A stretch of 64,000 nt of DNA from the NCBI GenBank assembly GCA_964631725.1, contig CAZVYX010000016.1, positions 1-64,000 of the forward strand. The letters are read 5' to 3'. The notes below the pieces were generated by a model that saw only the letters and a list, made by a program, of their open reading frames with translations, made no database searches and was not told the origin of the DNA. The stretch is from GCA-2731375 sp964631725. Lineage in GTDB: Bacteria > Pseudomonadota > Alphaproteobacteria > GCA-2731375. Shown here in pieces: positions 1 through 9,102 of the stretch. The position numbers were made by a program, and so were the translations under genes. Within the stretch, counting starts at the first letter, position 1. Each line of letters starts with the position of its first letter.

Positions 1-168
1 GTTAATTTGAGAGGGGCATATCTTAACTAATTGGTAACGATTTCAATGAAATTTCTTCGGTTGTGACATCAATCACTTGAAAAAGAACAGATCGGCGTAA
101 AATTTCATTCAAGACCAGTCAATGGGATTACTCATTCGCGTTCACCAGTATTCCAGAATGTACTTGCA

Positions 169-1557
169 ATGAATAATTGGCATATCGATATCAGGCACGG
201 GCTTTTGGCCAGGTTTTGGCTGGGTATTGCCGCTGCTATTTCGGGCTTTTCGCGGGACAGGTCCGGCGCGGCCGCCATCTATGTGGTGTTTGCGGGTACC
301 TTGGCCCTGTCCGGCGGGGTATTGGCCCTGGATATTGGCCGGGTCGTGGTCTTGCGGTCGCAAATGCAGAACGCCGCCGATGCCGCCGCCCTGTCGGCGG
401 CGGCGCAACTGGACGGCCAGTCAGGCGCCATTACCCGGGGCATCGCGGCGGCATCGAATGCCATATCCAATACGACCAACTTGTCCGATACCGCCGGCGC
501 CTTCACGGTGCAAAGCATTACCTATTACGACGGGACCGACCCGACGCCCGTGGTCACCAACGATGACAGCGAGGCCGTCTATGTGGAAGTCACCCTGGCG
601 CCGCGTACCATCACGATATTTCTCGCGCCGGCCCTGCAGGCCGTTTCCTCCGGCGCTGTCGCCGAACAGTTTACCCTAGAGGGGACCGCACGGGCCGGCA
701 TCATGCCTATTGTCTGCGCCGCGCCGCCCTATATGGCCTGCAATCCGTCGGAAGGCGGTGATCCCGCCGATGACCTGTTGGACGCTGACAACGCGGGCCG
801 CCTGCTGCTGACCAAGGTCGGCCCCGGCGGCGGCACCCTGGCGCCCGGCAACTTCGGTCTGCTGTGCCCCTCCTCGGGCAATTGCGGTGCCGCCAATGTT
901 GGCAACGCCTTGGCCAACGATCCCGGCCTTTGCTATACCTCAGTGGTCACGACCTCGCCCGGTTCGCAGACGCAGCAGGCCCTCAACGGCATCAACGCAC
1001 GAATGGACAGCGGCAACAAGAACCCGAAGTCTCCGGCACAGAACATCATGAACTATGGCCGGGATTCGGATATGTCCGGCAGCACCATCATCGGAAACGG
1101 CAGCTGGGACCCGGTATCTTATTGGACCATAAACCATCCCAGCGATTCCCAGCCTTCGGACCTGGCGGACTATACCCGCTACCAGGTTTATCTGTACGAG
1201 CTGGGCGAGACCTTTTACCGCAACGAAAATAAGACCGTCTATCCGACAACCGGTATTACCCCGCCCTCCGGCTACAGCACGGTGTCGCCTGCCAGCGCCA
1301 TCGTCCCGGCCGCCGGCGTTCCCTCTTCCTCGGCCTCAAGCGATATCAAGCGCCGGGTATTGAAGGTCGCGGTGTTGAACTGCGGCGCGCTGGGCGTGCA
1401 GGGCAGCGGCGACTACCCCACCTATGGCCGTTATGTGGAAGTTTTCCTGACCGAGGAAGTCGGCAACACCCAGGCGGCCACCTATACGGAAATTATCGGA
1501 CCTCTTTTGCAGCAGTATTCAGATGACGTGCATATCAATGTTCAACTCGTTGACTAA
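169..1557 (+). CDS. TadG-like pilus assembly protein
   Basis: Probable Flp/Tad pilus-associated protein, anchored in the inner membrane with a large periplasmic part. The 462-residue product has a short basic N-terminus, a membrane segment at about residues 34-60, and then the run RSQMQNAADAAALSAA typical of the TadG N-terminal domain (the putative Flp pilus-assembly TadE/G-like family). The remaining roughly 380 residues look like a secreted, Ser/Thr/Gly-rich domain with several cysteines and have no motif I recognise. It is the first of three overlapping or closely spaced TadE/G-type genes. The core tad genes (prepilin, ATPase, secretin) are not in this window. The start lacks a clear Shine-Dalgarno sequence, so it could shift slightly. 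The 168 bases upstream are AT-rich and probably hold the promoter, but I cannot place it with confidence. Confidence 0.8.
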   Translation: MNNWHIDIRHGLLARFWLGIAAAISGFSRDRSGAAAIYVVFAGTLALSGGVLALDIGRVVVLRSQMQNAADAAALSAAAQLDGQSGAITRGIAAASNAISNTTNLSDTAGAFTVQSITYYDGTDPTPVVTNDDSEAVYVEVTLAPRTITIFLAPALQAVSSGAVAEQFTLEGTARAGIMPIVCAAPPYMACNPSEGGDPADDLLDADNAGRLLLTKVGPGGGTLAPGNFGLLCPSSGNCGAANVGNALANDPGLCYTSVVTTSPGSQTQQALNGINARMDSGNKNPKSPAQNIMNYGRDSDMSGSTIIGNGSWDPVSYWTINHPSDSQPSDLADYTRYQVYLYELGETFYRNENKTVYPTTGITPPSGYSTVSPASAIVPAAGVPSSSASSDIKRRVLKVAVLNCGALGVQGSGDYPTYGRYVEVFLTEEVGNTQAATYTEIIGPLLQQYSDDVHINVQLVD

Positions 1558-2023
1558 TATTTGCCGTGGCATCAAGGCCGCGCTGGTTTGCCGCCGCGCG
1601 GTCGCGGCCGTGGAATTCGCCCTGTTCGCGCCGTTGCTGGCGCTGGTCATGGTGGGAATGTACGATTTTGGCTATTACCTCAATCAATCGAACGATCTGG
1701 ATAAGAGCTTGCGGGCCGGCGCCATGCTGGCGGCCCGTTCCAGCCTGCCCCTGTCCAGCGGCGTGCAGACGACAATCGATAACCTGGTGAAAACCGGCAC
1801 CACGGATGGCAGCGGCGACTATGTGGTGCCCGGTTGGTCAGATGGCTCCGCCTCCCTGTCCTTGACCACCACGACCTATAGCTCGGGCGGTACCGATTAC
1901 GATGTTATCAGGCTGGTGGCGAGCGTTCCCTACGAAGCCTATTTCAGTGGATTCCTGCAAACCTACGGCATTGCCACGCTCACCATGACCGCGGCCCACG
2001 AACAAACCTATGTGGGGGATTGA
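1523..2023 (+). CDS. TadE-like pilus assembly protein
   Basis: Small pseudopilin-like membrane protein of the TadE family (166 residues). The diagnostic stretch is RRAVAAVEFALFAPLLALVM, a TadE N-terminal membrane helix with the conserved glutamate after a small-residue run, followed by a periplasmic domain. It overlaps the end of the TadG-like gene by 35 bases in another frame, which suggests translational coupling. A second in-frame ATG at 1538 would shorten the protein by five residues, and neither start has a strong ribosome site. Its likely role is in pilus assembly with its neighbours. That rests on family membership only, because no other tad gene is visible here. Confidence 0.8.
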   Translation: MTCISMFNSLTNICRGIKAALVCRRAVAAVEFALFAPLLALVMVGMYDFGYYLNQSNDLDKSLRAGAMLAARSSLPLSSGVQTTIDNLVKTGTTDGSGDYVVPGWSDGSASLSLTTTTYSSGGTDYDVIRLVASVPYEAYFSGFLQTYGIATLTMTAAHEQTYVGD

Positions 2024-2026
2024 AGC

Positions 2027-2593
2027 ATGTGTGCAAACAAGAATTGGCTGAAATCAAACGGGATCATTGCGCCCTGGTTTCGGGCCCGGGAGGGCGCCAC
2101 GGCGATGGAATTTGCCATGATCTTGCCGGTTCTGCTGCTCCTCACGCTTGGTGCCCTGGAAATCGGCTTGATCATGTTCGATTTCCACAAGGTCAGCGAA
2201 GCGACCCGGCGCGGCCTGCGCACGGCGCTGATCAATGACACCATCATTGATCTGGGCGACCTGGACACCACACCGATCCCATGCACCGGATCGGGCGGTG
2301 TCTCATGCAGCGGCGGCTCGGTCGATAATTCGGGCTCCTTCGACGCCATTGTTGCCGCGATGCAAGCGGTTACACCACGCATTACCGGCGACAATGTGAT
2401 CGTAACCTATTCCGACAGCGGCCTGGATATCAGCGGAACCGGTGAAACGACAACGCCCTTGGTCACGGTCGAGGTGACCGGATTGGCATACGAGTTCACG
2501 GCCTTGAGCTATCTTCCCGGCTTGCCCGACGAACTGACCTTGCCGAGCTTTGACACCACCCGGCTTGGCCACACAACCATCCCCGACGCCTAA
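2027..2593 (+). CDS. TadE-like pilus assembly protein (second)
   Basis: Second TadE-family protein, 188 residues, starting three bases after the previous stop with a G-rich ribosome site about ten bases upstream. The N-terminus contains REGATAMEFAMILPVLLLLT, again the TadE helix with its conserved glutamate, followed by LGALEIGLIMFDFHKVSEAT. The C-terminal part is a soluble periplasmic domain with one cysteine pair (residues around 90 and 98). It completes the three-gene TadG-TadE-TadE unit. The gene ends directly at the left arm of a long inverted repeat that separates it from the convergent ubiA. Confidence 0.8.
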   Translation: MCANKNWLKSNGIIAPWFRAREGATAMEFAMILPVLLLLTLGALEIGLIMFDFHKVSEATRRGLRTALINDTIIDLGDLDTTPIPCTGSGGVSCSGGSVDNSGSFDAIVAAMQAVTPRITGDNVIVTYSDSGLDISGTGETTTPLVTVEVTGLAYEFTALSYLPGLPDELTLPSFDTTRLGHTTIPDA

Positions 2594-2716
2594 GCCATTT
2601 TCGATATTCATCGAATCGCCGGGCCACCCGCTCCCCCTCCCGGCCACCCAATGAGGATGATCCCGTGGGTGGCCGGGAGGGGGAGCGGTCAAGTGTGATT
2701 CAAATCCGAAAATGGC
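2594..2716. terminator. Long convergent hairpin between tadE and ubiA
   Basis: The whole interval between two convergent stop codons is a nested inverted repeat. The core is a perfect 22-bp stem (2628-2649 with 2667-2688) around a 17-base loop, very G+C-rich. An outer arm pair, GCCATTTTCG at 2594-2603 and CGAAAATGGC at 2707-2716, abuts the two stops, with looser pairing in between. It probably works as a bidirectional terminator. The perfection and length of the core would also fit a REP- or MITE-like element. Confidence 0.7.
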
Positions 2717-3652
2717 CTAGGCCAATAGGGCGCTGCCGAAAAGCAGCCAACCGAACCAGGTGTTGGAGCGGAATTTGGTCAGGCAATCCTCCGGATCATC
2801 GATATCGACCTTGCCGGCCTGCCAAGCCAGCTGCACCGCCGCCAATGCCAGGCCGGCCAGGAACAACGGGCCCAAATCCGCCGCCCATCCGGCCAGCCCG
2901 AACAGAACGATCGCCAAGCTGTAGAACAGCCAAAGCATCGGCCGCGTGCGGGCACCGAGGATCCTGGCCGAGGATTTGACGCCGATCAGGGCGTCATCCA
3001 CCTTGTCCTGATGGGCATAGATGGTGTCGTAGCCAAGGGTCCAGGCGATACCGCCCAGATACAGCAGTATGGGCGCCAGGCCCAACTCACCGCGCACCGC
3101 GGCCCAGCCCAGCAGCGCGCCCCAATTGAAGGCCAGGCCCAGGAAGACCTGGGGCCACCAGGTGATGCGTTTCATGAAGGGGTAGATAACCACGGAGGCC
3201 AGGGACATCACCCCGATCAGAATGGCGAAATCGTTGAACCGCAGCAGAATATTCAGACCGATCAGGGCCAGCAGCACCATGAAGGCGCCGGCCTGAAGGA
3301 TGCTGAGATCGCCGCTGGGAATGGGCCGGCCGCGGGTGCGCTCGACCTGGCCGTCGAAATCCCGATCGGTGATGTCATTCCAGGCGCAGCCCGCCCCGCG
3401 CATGACCAGGGCGCCGATGGCGAACGCCGCCAACAGCCAAACGCTGGGCATATTTTCACTCGCCATGGCCAGGGACCACCAGCAAGGCCACAGCAAAAGC
3501 CAGGTGCCGATCGGCCGGTCCAGCCGCGCCAGGCGCAGATACGGCCGCAGGCGGGTGGGGGCGTGGCGGGCGACCCAGCCGCTATCGGGGATATCGGTAA
3601 AGGAGCCCGCGTCCGGGCCGGGAGATTCCACTGGTGTTTCTGGGCCCGCCAT
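2717..3652 (-). CDS. ubiA: 4-hydroxybenzoate polyprenyltransferase
   Basis: Integral membrane prenyltransferase of ubiquinone biosynthesis. It transfers the polyprenyl chain to 4-hydroxybenzoate. The 311-residue protein has the UbiA opening RLARLDRPIGTWLLLWPCWW and about eight hydrophobic helices. It shows both aspartate-rich prenyl-diphosphate/Mg sites: NDITDRDFDGQVERTRGRP around residues 112-130, and YDTIYAHQDKVDD around residue 208. The length is normal to slightly long for the family because of about 35 extra N-terminal residues. It is divergent from rsmE, with start codons about 47 bases apart. Ubiquinone suits a respiring organism. Confidence 0.95.
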   Translation of the reverse strand: MAGPETPVESPGPDAGSFTDIPDSGWVARHAPTRLRPYLRLARLDRPIGTWLLLWPCWWSLAMASENMPSVWLLAAFAIGALVMRGAGCAWNDITDRDFDGQVERTRGRPIPSGDLSILQAGAFMVLLALIGLNILLRFNDFAILIGVMSLASVVIYPFMKRITWWPQVFLGLAFNWGALLGWAAVRGELGLAPILLYLGGIAWTLGYDTIYAHQDKVDDALIGVKSSARILGARTRPMLWLFYSLAIVLFGLAGWAADLGPLFLAGLALAAVQLAWQAGKVDIDDPEDCLTKFRSNTWFGWLLFGSALLA

Positions 3653-3699
3653 CAGGCTAAGATAGCGCAGAATGGCGAAAATTTTTGGTTTTTTGGGCC

Positions 3700-4443
3700 A
3701 TGGTACAGGATGAGCAGCGGGCGAAGGTCCGCCTTTATGTGAGCGACGATCTGACGGCCGATGGCGTCGTCGGTCTTGAGTCCAGCCAGGCGCACTATTT
3801 GCGCTCCGTCCTCCGCCTTGGTCCCGGCGACGACGTGGCGCTTTTCAATGGCCGGGACGGGGAGTGGCGGGCACGGATAGATACCATCGGCAAGGGTTGG
3901 GCCTCGTTGCAATTGACGGCGCAAAGCCTGGCCCAGGCGACCGAACCGGATATCTGGCTGCTTTTCGCGCCGATCAAACGGGGCCGGGTCGACTATCTGG
4001 TGCAAAAGGCCACCGAACTGGGTGTTTCCGCCTTGCTGCCCACGACCACCCGGCGCACCGTGGTGGAACGGATTAACTTGGTCCGTCTCGCCACCACGGC
4101 GGCGGAAGCGGCGGAACAATGCCGCCGCTTGAGCGTGCCGGAGCTGCGCCCCGTGCAATCCCTGGAAAAAACCCTGGCTGCATGGCCCGGGGAGCGCCGG
4201 CTGCTGTTCTGTGACGAGGCCGGCGGGCCGCCGGCACTGGCGGCGATGGCGGAACAAACGGCGCAATCCTGGGCCATTCTGATCGGCCCCGAAGGCGGTT
4301 TCGACCCGGTCGAGAGCCGTCGATTGCGGGATCTACCTTTTGTCGTGCCAATGTCTCTTGGGCCGAGAATTCTGCGGACCGAAACCGCCGCCGTGGCGGC
4401 ATTGAGTCTATGGCAGGCGGCGCTTGGCGATGGCCGTCTGTAA
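3700..4443 (+). CDS. rsmE: 16S rRNA m3U1498 methyltransferase RsmE
   Basis: Cytoplasmic RNA methyltransferase (SPOUT superfamily) that modifies U1498 of 16S rRNA. The product is 247 residues from the ATG at 3700; an in-frame TTG at 3685 is possible. The N-terminal PUA-like part contains QAHYLRSVLRLGPGDDVALF. The C-terminal knot contains KATELGVSALLP, the SAM-binding IGPEGGFDPVE and, near the end, LGPRILRTETAA, all classic for RsmE. It lies head-to-head with ubiA and upstream of gshA. Confidence 0.95.
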   Translation: MVQDEQRAKVRLYVSDDLTADGVVGLESSQAHYLRSVLRLGPGDDVALFNGRDGEWRARIDTIGKGWASLQLTAQSLAQATEPDIWLLFAPIKRGRVDYLVQKATELGVSALLPTTTRRTVVERINLVRLATTAAEAAEQCRRLSVPELRPVQSLEKTLAAWPGERRLLFCDEAGGPPALAAMAEQTAQSWAILIGPEGGFDPVESRRLRDLPFVVPMSLGPRILRTETAAVAALSLWQAALGDGRL

Positions 4444-4547
4444 CGTCGGTACTTGCATCCCGGGCCCGCATACATTAACTCGAATATTGTTATCCCCGAT
4501 ACAAAAGGCTGGGGAGGCCCCGTGACGGCAAGCCGAGGTTGATGTGT

Positions 4548-5915
4548 ATGTCTGATAAGTCCACCGGCGCGCCGCCGCCAATCGAAGATTTTTCCGAACT
4601 CGTGGCCTATATCGCCAGTGGTGCGAAACCGCGGGATCGTTGGAAAATTGGCACCGAGCACGAAAAATTCGCCTATCGGAATTCCGATTTGGGCCGTCTG
4701 GAATATGAGGGCCCCCAAGGCATCCGCGCCATGTTGGAAGGCCTGCAGCGCTTTGGCTGGCGGCCGGTCTCGGAGGCGGGCAATATAATCGCGTTGAGCC
4801 AGGACGGCGCCTCGATCACGCTGGAGCCGGGCGGGCAATTCGAGCTGTCCGGCGCGCCGCTGGAAGACCTGCACCAAACCTGTGCCGAGGTGCACAACCA
4901 TCTGGCCCAGGTCAAGGAAGTCGCGCAAGACATGGATGTTGGCTTCCTCGGCCTTGGCTTCGATCCGAAATGGCGGCGCGAGGATATTCCGGTCATGCCC
5001 AAGGGGCGCTACGGCCTGATGCTGGCTTATATGCCGACCAGGGGCAATCTGGGACCGGACATGATGCTGCGGTCCTGCACGGTGCAGGTCAATCTGGATT
5101 TCGGTTCGGAAGCCGACATGGTGCAGAAATTCCGCATTTCCCTGGCCCTGCAGCCCCTGGCCACGGCGCTGTTCGCCAACTCGCCCTTTTCCGAGGGCAA
5201 GCCGAATGGCTTCCTCTCCCTGCGCAGCCAGATCTGGACCGATACGGACCCGGACCGTACCGGCATGCTGCCCTTCGTCTTTGATGGCGACATGGGTTTC
5301 GAGGCCTATGCCCGGCACGCCCTGGATGTGCCCATGTATTTCGTTTACCGGGACGGCAAATATCTCGATGCCACGGGGCAGTCGTTCCGCGATTTCATGG
5401 ACGGCCGCCTGCCCGCCCTGCCGGGTGAAAAGCCGACCCTCAAGGATTGGGAGGATCATCTGACCACCCTGTTCCCGGAAGTGCGGATGAAGACGTTTCT
5501 GGAGATGCGCGGCGCCGACGGCGGCCCCTGGGCCAGCCTGTGCGCCCTGCCGGCCCTGTGGGTCGGCCTGTTGTACGACCAGGGCGCCCAGGACGCGGCC
5601 TGGGATCTGATCAAGCATATGACGGTCGAGGAAATGGCCAGGGTACGGGCGGAAGTGCCGCGCCTTGGCCTGGCCACGCCGCTTGACCAGGGCGGTACGC
5701 TGCTGGATTTGGCCAAGCCGGTGCTGGACATAGCAGCGGACGGGCTGCGGGCCCGGGCCCGTCCCGGCGTGGTCTCGGCCGATGAGACCGAGTATCTGGC
5801 GACATTGCAGGAGACGGTGGCCAGCGGCCGCACCCCGGCCGAGGTATTGCTCGACCGCTACAACGGTGACTGGAAACAGTCGGTCGATCCCATTTATGAG
5901 GAATTGTCCTACTAG
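4548..5915 (+). CDS. gshA: Glutamate-cysteine ligase (alphaproteobacterial/plant type)
   Basis: Catalyses the ATP-dependent joining of glutamate and cysteine, the first step of glutathione synthesis. The 455-residue protein has the GCS2-family signature KIGTEHEKFAYR near the N-terminus, then EPGGQFELSGAPLEDLH and MPKGRYGLMLAYMPTRGN in the catalytic region. The size fits the alphaproteobacterial/plant class rather than the gamma-proteobacterial GshA. I chose the ATG at 4548 because a GAGG sits nine bases upstream; ATG 4542 and TTG 4539 are in frame. The next gene starts five bases after the stop, so the hydrolase is probably cotranscribed. Confidence 0.95.
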   Translation: MSDKSTGAPPPIEDFSELVAYIASGAKPRDRWKIGTEHEKFAYRNSDLGRLEYEGPQGIRAMLEGLQRFGWRPVSEAGNIIALSQDGASITLEPGGQFELSGAPLEDLHQTCAEVHNHLAQVKEVAQDMDVGFLGLGFDPKWRREDIPVMPKGRYGLMLAYMPTRGNLGPDMMLRSCTVQVNLDFGSEADMVQKFRISLALQPLATALFANSPFSEGKPNGFLSLRSQIWTDTDPDRTGMLPFVFDGDMGFEAYARHALDVPMYFVYRDGKYLDATGQSFRDFMDGRLPALPGEKPTLKDWEDHLTTLFPEVRMKTFLEMRGADGGPWASLCALPALWVGLLYDQGAQDAAWDLIKHMTVEEMARVRAEVPRLGLATPLDQGGTLLDLAKPVLDIAADGLRARARPGVVSADETEYLATLQETVASGRTPAEVLLDRYNGDWKQSVDPIYEELSY

Positions 5916-5919
5916 CCTC

Positions 5920-6870
5920 ATGCCCACGCCGACCCTGCCCGAGACATTCGCCGATGCCTTCACCGTTCCCTCCACCGGGGGGATGGGAATTGCCACCTAT
6001 CGCCTGCTGGAAGGGCCCGTTGGCGGCAGGGATACCGCCCCGGCCTTGATCTGGGCCCATGCCAACGGCTTCAACGCCGGCTGTTACCTGCCTCTGCTGC
6101 GCCGGCTGAGTGCCCATTTTCAGGTCTTTGCCTACGATGCACGGGGCCACGGTGCGTCCTCCAGGCCACCGGATGATCTGGAGCATGACTATGCCATGGT
6201 CCGTTTCGCCGAGGATTTGAGCGCCATCGCGGCCCGGGTACGCTGGATGATCGGCGACGGCGTGCCGCTGCATTTCGCCTCCCACTCCCTGGGCGGCCTG
6301 GCGGCGGTGTTGCTGGAGGCGGAGTTGGATGAGGCGCCGTTCGACAGCCTGACTTTGTTCGAACCGCCGATTTATCCGCCCAAGGGTCATGTGGAATGGT
6401 CGGGGGCCGTGGCGCATTCGTCGATCTTCGTTCGCTGGGCGGCCAAGCGGCAGTGTCGTTTTCCCAACCGCGAGGCCCTGCGCGACGAAGTGCAAAATAT
6501 CATCACCTACCGCCGCTTCTCCGACGAGATGATGGCCGCTTATCTGGACGCGGCGGTGGAGCCCGATGCGGACAGCGGCGAGGGTCTGGTCTTACGCTGT
6601 CCCGGCCGGATCGAAGCGGCGATCTATGGCAATTGTCCCGACAGCGGTATCTTCGAATTGACCGCCAAGGTGGCGACGCGAACGCGTCTTTTCGCCACCG
6701 ACCAAGACGTGCTGCCGGAGCTGCATTCCTGGGCGCCTGAAACCATGCGATTGATAGCCCGAAACATGGTACGGGCCGAAGCCCGCACCATGCCCGGATG
6801 TCTGCATCTGATGGTCCAGGAAGATCCTGCCGCCTGCGCCGCCGCCGTTATCGACCACGCATTGGGATAA
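5920..6870 (+). CDS. Alpha/beta hydrolase
   Basis: Soluble alpha/beta-hydrolase-fold enzyme of 316 residues with unknown substrate. It shows the oxyanion-side motif WAHANGFNAG, the strand/turn YDARGHGASS and the nucleophile elbow SHSLGG, with serine as nucleophile. A late histidine in MPGCLHLMVQEDP is the likely catalytic base. It starts five bases after the gshA stop and is probably translated from the same message. The reading frame stays open about 140 bases further upstream, inside gshA, but homology-like sequence begins only at this ATG. The reaction cannot be named from sequence. Confidence 0.85.
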   Translation: MPTPTLPETFADAFTVPSTGGMGIATYRLLEGPVGGRDTAPALIWAHANGFNAGCYLPLLRRLSAHFQVFAYDARGHGASSRPPDDLEHDYAMVRFAEDLSAIAARVRWMIGDGVPLHFASHSLGGLAAVLLEAELDEAPFDSLTLFEPPIYPPKGHVEWSGAVAHSSIFVRWAAKRQCRFPNREALRDEVQNIITYRRFSDEMMAAYLDAAVEPDADSGEGLVLRCPGRIEAAIYGNCPDSGIFELTAKVATRTRLFATDQDVLPELHSWAPETMRLIARNMVRAEARTMPGCLHLMVQEDPAACAAAVIDHALG

Positions 6871-6912
6871 CCTTCGCGTGTTTGGCTGGACCGCCAAGGT
6901 GGCCCGGCGACG

Positions 6913-7005
6913 AGCGCATGTCGGGTTTAATCAAACCCGAACCCATGCGCTAAAACCTTTAGAATAGAGCAACTTATCCGCATTCAATTGAATGCGGATT
7001 GCTCT
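6913..7005. repeat. Composite intergenic palindromic element (copy A)
   Basis: Two adjacent hairpins fill the gap between convergent genes. The first (6913-6951) pairs AGCGCATG with CATGCGCT around an inner CGGGTTT/AAACCCG stem. The second (6966-7005) has outer arms AGAGCA/TGCTCT enclosing a perfect 24-base palindrome at 6976-6999. The outer sequence AGAATAGAGCAA ... TTGCTCT recurs at 61294-61359, so this looks like a dispersed REP-type element. It may also serve as a terminator. Confidence 0.65.
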
Positions 7006-7025
7006 AGCCGGAAGGCGGAAAATGC

Positions 7026-7925
7026 CTAGTCCAGTTCCAGCCCATCCATGCCGGAGTTCTTCCGCACGTTCTCGCACATTTCGCGCAGATGCGGGCCAAG
7101 TTCCGTCGGGTCGGCCATCTGCTCGATCTCGGCGCCGCGGCGCCAGCCTTCACAGACCGCGACCATGCCGCCGCCGGCCTGGATGACCCGGCCGGAAATA
7201 TCGTGTGCCTCGGCACTGGCCAGATAAACCACCGCCGGCGCGACCCAGCTTGGCGCCCGCCATTCGATCTCTTCCTCGGTATACTCCCGCAGGTTATCGG
7301 TCATCCGCGTATAGGCGGAGGGCGAGATGGCATTGACCGTGACGCCGATGCGCCGCAACTCCCGGGCCGCGATCACGGTGAATGCGGCGATGCCGGCCTT
7401 GGCGGCGCCATAGTTGGTCTGCCCGATATTGCCGTAGATGCCGGAGGTCGAGGTGGTGTTGATAATGCGGCCATCGACCGGGCCGTCTTTTTCCTTGGAC
7501 TGGCCGCGCCAGTAGGCGGCGGCGTGGCGGGCTGGCGCGAAGGTGCCCTTCAAGTGCACCTGGATGACCGAATCCCATTCTTCTTCCGTCATGTTGACCA
7601 GCATGCGGTCGCGCAGAATGCCGGCGTTATTGACCAGCACATCCAGCTTGCCATAGGTATTGATGGCCTGGTCGATCATGTTCTTGGCGCCGTCCCAGCT
7701 TGAGACGTCATCGCCGTTGACCACGGCCTCGCCGCCGGCGGCGACGATCTCGTCGACCACGCCTTGCGCCGGGGTCTTGTCCGCGCCGGAGCCATCCACC
7801 GCGCCGCCCAGATCATTAACCACCACCTTGGCGCCTTCCTTGGCCAGTAACAGCGCGTGCTCGCGCCCGACGCCGCGCGCCGCGCCGGTGACGATGGCCA
7901 CTCGGCCTTCACATAGATTTGCCAT
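7026..7925 (-). CDS. SDR-family oxidoreductase (3-hydroxyacyl-CoA dehydrogenase-like)
   Basis: NAD(P)-dependent short-chain dehydrogenase, 299 residues, cytoplasmic. It shows the cofactor motif TGAARGVG at residues 13-20, the structural motif NNAG, and the catalytic Ser-Tyr-Lys set in INTTSTSGIYGNIGQTNYGA followed by AKAG. The N-terminal half, with NDLGGAVDGSG, resembles the dehydrogenase domain of peroxisomal multifunctional enzyme type 2-like SDRs, which suggests a 3-hydroxyacyl-CoA or similar substrate. It stands alone: convergent with the hydrolase on one side and divergent from the EamA transporter on the other. Confidence 0.88.
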   Translation of the reverse strand: MANLCEGRVAIVTGAARGVGREHALLLAKEGAKVVVNDLGGAVDGSGADKTPAQGVVDEIVAAGGEAVVNGDDVSSWDGAKNMIDQAINTYGKLDVLVNNAGILRDRMLVNMTEEEWDSVIQVHLKGTFAPARHAAAYWRGQSKEKDGPVDGRIINTTSTSGIYGNIGQTNYGAAKAGIAAFTVIAARELRRIGVTVNAISPSAYTRMTDNLREYTEEEIEWRAPSWVAPAVVYLASAEAHDISGRVIQAGGGMVAVCEGWRRGAEIEQMADPTELGPHLREMCENVRKNSGMDGLELD

Positions 7926-8173
7926 TGATAACTCTCCCTTGAAACGTTGGTTTAACGTTGCTTTGCTGATGGCCGCGCCGGGAATGACGGCGCGTGATTG
8001 AAGTTCCTGGCCCGATCATACGAAGTTCGGCCGCGCTGGGACAGATGGAATCGACAAACATTTTGTCGCAGGCGGCGCAACAGCGGCCCATGGCGAAGCC
8101 AGATTCGCCTTGCTACAGTGTTTGCAGACGGCAACGAAGAGGCGGCGGGCGTGAATAGGCGGGGTGTGCGGCG

Positions 8174-9082
8174 TTGAATTCAAAAGACCCGGCATCGGTG
8201 CGGGTGCATGCGCAGGTGGTGTTCGGGCGCGTTCTGATCGCCACGTCATTTCCCGTGGGCGCCGCGATCACCCATGGCCTGGAGCCCGAATTGCTGACCC
8301 TGGCGCGGTTCGCCCTGGCGACATTGCTGTTTGCCCCCTATATCGCCTGGCGCCATGGCCTTACCCTGCCATCGGCCAAGGCGCTGGCCGGTTATGCCGT
8401 GATCGGGGCCTGTCTGGTGACGTTTTTCTGGTGCATGTTCGCGGCCCTGCGCCATACCTCGGCCCTGAACACCGCGGCGTTGTTCACGGTGTTGCCCTGC
8501 ATCTCGGCGCTTTACGCGGCGGTGCTGGTACGGGAACGGCTGGGTGCGCATCGCCTGGCCGCCCTGGTGCTGGGTGCCGTCGGGGCGCTTTGGGTCGTGT
8601 TTCGGGGTGATTTGGGGCAGTTCCTCAGCCTCGATTTCAATAAGGGCGATTTGATCTTCCTGGCCGGCCTGCTCGCCATGGCGGCGTATACCCCTCTGGT
8701 TCAGCGTCTGCACACGGACGAACCGGCGGCGGTGATGGCGTTCTGGACCATGGCGATGGGGACGGTTTGGCTGGTGCTGCTGAACAACGTAACGGTGTTT
8801 GAAACCGCCTGGCTTGCGGTCGAGGGCGGTGTATGGGCCGGCATCGCCTACCTGGCGGTCTTCACCACGATCATCAGCTTTTTCATTATCCAGCACGGCA
8901 CCCTGCGCCTGGGCCCGACCCGGGTGATGAGTTACGGTTATCTGATCCCGGCCTTTGTCGTGGTGATCAACTGGGCCCTGGGCAAGGGCCTGCCGGACGC
9001 CATGACCCTGCCCGGCATCGTCATCATCGTCGCCGCCATGTTCGTGGTGCAAAGGGGTACGGTCCGGACGGCCCCGAAGTGA
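8174..9082 (+). CDS. EamA/DMT-family transporter
   Basis: Inner-membrane permease of the drug/metabolite transporter superfamily, 302 residues, with about ten hydrophobic segments arranged as two EamA repeats (about residues 15-135 and 155-290). Substrates of this family include amino acids, nucleotide sugars and other metabolites, and none can be chosen here. The start is uncertain: the frame opens with TTG at 8174, and GTG codons at 8198 or 8204 are alternatives. The 248-base gap to the divergent SDR probably carries promoters for both. Confidence 0.85.
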   Translation: MNSKDPASVRVHAQVVFGRVLIATSFPVGAAITHGLEPELLTLARFALATLLFAPYIAWRHGLTLPSAKALAGYAVIGACLVTFFWCMFAALRHTSALNTAALFTVLPCISALYAAVLVRERLGAHRLAALVLGAVGALWVVFRGDLGQFLSLDFNKGDLIFLAGLLAMAAYTPLVQRLHTDEPAAVMAFWTMAMGTVWLVLLNNVTVFETAWLAVEGGVWAGIAYLAVFTTIISFFIIQHGTLRLGPTRVMSYGYLIPAFVVVINWALGKGLPDAMTLPGIVIIVAAMFVVQRGTVRTAPK

Positions 9083-9102
9083 AGCAGTGGACCGGTTGAG
9101 TC

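Noticed and set aside
3993..5996. 667-codon open frame on the minus strand across gshA
   Set aside because: It is antisense to gshA, is very rich in Gln/Arg/Gly/His as expected for a shadow frame in high-GC DNA, and has no domain motif.
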